A stretch of DNA of 64,000 nucleotides from Lachnospiraceae bacterium. GTDB taxonomy: Bacteria > Bacillota > Clostridia > Lachnospirales > Lachnospiraceae. Of the stretch, positions 61,733 to 64,000 are shown in pieces. Both the position numbers and the translations under genes were made by a program. The notes beneath the pieces were generated by a model. The model saw only the letters and a program-made list of their open reading frames with translations. It was not told the DNA's origin and did not search any database. Position 1 is the first letter of the stretch. Every line of letters begins with the position of its first letter. The stretch spans positions 1 through 64,000 of the forward strand of contig CAJTEM010000021.1 of the NCBI GenBank assembly GCA_910575255.1. The letters are read 5' to 3'.

Positions 61733-63706
61733 TCAGTCTCGGGCAAGGGTGAAGCTGCTTACCAGCTGCTTTAAGCTCGTCGCTTCAGCGGAAAGCTCTT
61801 CACTGGCGGCAGCGCTTTCCTCGGCGGTTGCACTGTTGGTCTGAACCACGGAAGAGATCTGATCGATACCTTCTGTGACCTGCTCCAGGGCAGTGGTCTG
61901 ATCTTCCACCGCATGTACGACAATATTCATCTGCGTGGTTACATGACCAGCAAGGACACTGGTGCGCTCTAAGGCGTCCGTGACATTGGTCACTGCCTGG
62001 CTCCCTTCGGATACAGCGGTGATGGAGCCTTCAATCAGTTCTTTCGTGGCTTTGGCAGCTTCGTCGGACTTGGATGCAAGGTTGCGGACTTCGTCGGCAA
62101 CTACGGCAAAGCCCTTGCCGGAGGAACCTGCCCGGGCAGCCTCTACAGCGGCATTCAGTGCCAGGATATTGGTCTGAAATGCAATGCTTTCAATGGTGGC
62201 GATAATCTTGGAGATCTCTTCAGAGGAGTTGGAGATCTTTTCCATGGCAGTGTTCAGCTCTTTGACATATTCCACACTGGTGCCCAGCTGAGCGCCGGCC
62301 TGCCCCACATAATTGCCAGCCTCTTTGGCAGCAGCGGAAGTCTGCCTGGCGCTGTCAGAGATACCCGTGATGGTCGCAGCCAGCTCTTCCACGGAACTGG
62401 CCTGTTCAATGGAACCCTGGCTTAAGGACTGGGCGCCGGTAGATACCTGATTACTTGCAGAGGAGACCTGGCCGGCAGAGGTATCGATCTGCCGCATGGT
62501 GTTACTCAGCTCGACCTTCAGATTGCGCATGGACAACAGGATGCTCTGAAATTCTCCCACATAGGAATCCCGGTGAGAGGACTGGATGTCAAAATTCTTG
62601 TTGGCCATCTCGTTGAGCAGGTACTTGATATCATTGATGATGATGTCTAAGCCAGTCACCATGTCTGCCGTAGCGCGGGTCAGTACCGCAGTTTCATCCT
62701 GTCCCTTGGCCTGAGGAACCGGGGACGTCAGGTCGCCCTCCACTAATAGCTTCATCCGTTTGACACAGGCCTGCATGGGCGCACTGATATTGGTGGACAG
62801 CTTCAGCGCCACCACAATCGAAGCCAGAATGGAGGCCACAATAACAAGGATATTGATCACAATGCCAAAGTAGGTATTGGCCAGGTATTCTGATTTCAGA
62901 GCGGTGACGGCAACGCTCCAGCCGTCGGTGCCGCCTACCGGGGCGTAGGCAGTAAAACGAATGCCGTCGGAAGCATGATAGCTTCCGAAGCCATTTTTCC
63001 CCTGCCGCATGGCACTGTGAATAGAGGCCAGCTCCTTTAAAGAGGAATTGCCCTGGGCTTCTGCCTCGATGTTCTGGGTAGTGATCGTATCCAGAGTGAT
63101 GTCTGCGATGGTATCTCCGGATTTGTTGATCATGTAGGCACGGCTGCTCTGACTGATCTTGATAGAAGAAACAATATTGTTCAAAAAGGTCTCGGGCGGC
63201 ACAAAGTATACCACACCGACAATCTGGGAACCCTTTTTTCCGCCGGAATACAGGGGGGCGGCCACCATAATGGAGAGTTCCCCGGTAACCTTGCTGATGA
63301 GCGGTTCGGATACATAGACATTGCCTTGCATGGCCTGCCTTACATACTCCCGGTCTGAGTAATCCTTCCCGTCAAAGATACTGTAGCCGTCTGTCCCGAT
63401 CAGGTTGCCACGCTGAAAGCCGTGCATCTTGACGCGTTCATCAATAATAGCCTGCTTTTCTGCCACGGAGACGGACGCGTCAGACAGCTGAGCGATACAG
63501 CCGGTATCCATGGCTACATTCTGATAAGCGGTCAGCTCCTGTTCAATACGCTCTGCTGCTAAGACGGCAGTCTGGCTCATCATCTGGTCTACCGTGGCGA
63601 TCGTGCTCCGGTAATTCAGGATAATGCTGGATGCGCCCACCGCTATCAAAGCGGTCAGGACGGTTGCCATCAGGCATATGGTGATTTTTTTGCGGATGCT
63701 GTTCAT
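61733..63706 (-). CDS. Methyl-accepting chemotaxis protein with a Cache sensor domain
   Basis: A 657-residue transmembrane chemoreceptor. Helix one is at about 9-30, a double-Cache-type extracellular sensor spans about 35-275 ([29 protein letters not shown]), helix two about 282-305, then HAMP and a long cytoplasmic signalling domain whose hairpin tip reads [22 protein letters not shown]. It senses an unknown, probably small, ligand and controls CheA. GGAGGAG precedes the start on this strand. The organism must therefore have chemotaxis and probably flagella. Confidence 0.95.
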   Translation of the reverse strand: MNSIRKKITICLMATVLTALIAVGASSIILNYRSTIATVDQMMSQTAVLAAERIEQELTAYQNVAMDTGCIAQLSDASVSVAEKQAIIDERVKMHGFQRGNLIGTDGYSIFDGKDYSDREYVRQAMQGNVYVSEPLISKVTGELSIMVAAPLYSGGKKGSQIVGVVYFVPPETFLNNIVSSIKISQSSRAYMINKSGDTIADITLDTITTQNIEAEAQGNSSLKELASIHSAMRQGKNGFGSYHASDGIRFTAYAPVGGTDGWSVAVTALKSEYLANTYFGIVINILVIVASILASIVVALKLSTNISAPMQACVKRMKLLVEGDLTSPVPQAKGQDETAVLTRATADMVTGLDIIINDIKYLLNEMANKNFDIQSSHRDSYVGEFQSILLSMRNLKVELSNTMRQIDTSAGQVSSASNQVSTGAQSLSQGSIEQASSVEELAATITGISDSARQTSAAAKEAGNYVGQAGAQLGTSVEYVKELNTAMEKISNSSEEISKIIATIESIAFQTNILALNAAVEAARAGSSGKGFAVVADEVRNLASKSDEAAKATKELIEGSITAVSEGSQAVTNVTDALERTSVLAGHVTTQMNIVVHAVEDQTTALEQVTEGIDQISSVVQTNSATAEESAAASEELSAEATSLKQLVSSFTLARD

Positions 63707-63738
63707 TTCTTTTCTCCTCCATATTTATCCAGAGTGTT

Positions 63739-63777
63739 CATCCACTTATTCACGTGGATGACTATAGGGAGATTATA
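63739..63777 (-). promoter_or_regulatory. Extended -10 promoter and leader stem of the chemotaxis receptor
   Basis: On the minus strand TGGTATAAT (63772-63777 is the TATAAT) is an extended -10 box with a weak TAGACG 18 bases upstream. Between it and the gene, CATCCAC/GTGGATG (63739-63760) forms a 7-base leader stem. I see no SigD-type motility promoter. Confidence 0.6.
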
Positions 63778-63864
63778 CCATAACAGAGAGGCTTACGTCT
63801 ATTCCCATTTTACAATATTGGGGCCAATATTGGGATTGAAAGTTACTTTTCACGGGGGGTGTTC

Positions 63865-63960
63865 CGAAAGATACGCTCTGGAAAAAGGGTTCCCCGCAAG
63901 CCGGGGAACGGGATGTTCCAAGGCGTACCTTTCAGAAACGCTTAACTAACTGACATTGCC
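63865..63960. repeat. Dispersed intergenic element with hairpin
   Basis: TACGCTCTGGAA, GGGTTCCCCG, CCGGGGAAC and TTCCAAGGCGTA form an imperfect long stem. The downstream CCAAGGCGTACCTTT matches the string after the hairpin at 22149, and CTTAACTAACTGACATTG resembles CTTAACTTACTGATATTG at about 21921. It is thus a second copy, differently arranged, of the element flanking the hydratase and isomerase genes. Confidence 0.65.
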
Positions 63961-63988
63961 AGTGAAAGGTAACGGAGAGGAGATACGA

Positions 63989-64000
63989 ATGTTTTGTGTT
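63989..64000 (+). CDS. Start of a gene running off the window
   Basis: ATG with GGAGAGGAG six bases upstream begins MFCV at the very end. Too little is visible to say what it encodes. Confidence 0.4.

Noticed and set aside
1-64000. CRISPR arrays, rRNA or tRNA genes, and phage or IS transposase genes
   Set aside because: I looked for regularly spaced repeats, conserved rRNA segments, tRNA cloverleaf patterns and transposase or integrase motifs and saw none that I could support.

Overview
The window reads as chromosome from an anaerobic, spore-forming, motile Firmicute, most likely a Lachnospiraceae-type Clostridium. The support is a sporulation sigma factor G gene, a cotJ spore-coat operon, strong AGGAGG ribosome sites, several YesM/AraC two-component systems each placed beside a sugar ABC transporter, a TRAP transporter and a methyl-accepting chemotaxis receptor. 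The genus is inference. Most genes are intact sugar-utilisation genes, but the spaces between them carry dispersed hairpin repeats and several internally deleted genes.

Region 1 (1-7956): a LevR-type sigma-54 activator (389-3313) is followed immediately by a textbook -24/-12 promoter (3314-3329). That promoter drives a KDPG-type aldolase, galactitol-type PTS subunits IIA, IIB and IIC, and an IlvD/Edd-family dehydratase. The set predicts import of an acidic sugar as its 6-phosphate, dehydration to a 2-keto-3-deoxy-6-phosphate acid and cleavage to pyruvate plus a triose phosphate.

Region 2 (7963-14968): a minus-strand cotJABC operon whose cotJC is broken, a 97-bp inverted repeat, an HPr-like protein with Asp at the position of the regulatory Ser46, pgi, a tandem 126/128-bp repeat, ridA, a DUF362 lipoprotein behind a MerR-type promoter, a truncated merR joined to a permease remnant, and a small lipoprotein.

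Region 3 (15341-22997): glgX, a patatin-like phospholipase, an uncharacterised coiled-coil protein, an aconitase-family hydratase and a sugar isomerase/epimerase-like TIM barrel.

Region 4 (23054-40296): a CUT1 sugar ABC transporter with a GH2 glycosidase; a glycerophosphodiesterase followed by a TRAP transporter; then a YesM kinase, an AraC-type response regulator and a second CUT1 transporter. Neither CUT1 cluster encodes an ATPase, so a shared MsmK-type ATPase elsewhere is expected.

Region 5 (40371-58693): an L-arabinose locus. A kinase, a sugar-binding lipoprotein and a response regulator form a likely three-component sensor. AraR is encoded convergently, followed by a ribose/galactofuranose-type ABC importer, araA, transaldolase, split transketolase, a ribulokinase and araD. 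This takes arabinose into xylulose-5-phosphate and on through the non-oxidative pentose phosphate pathway.

Region 6 (58834-64000): sigG, remnants of a PucR-type regulator and a TRAP DctM permease, an alpha/beta hydrolase, a chemotaxis receptor, and the first codons of a gene that runs off the end.
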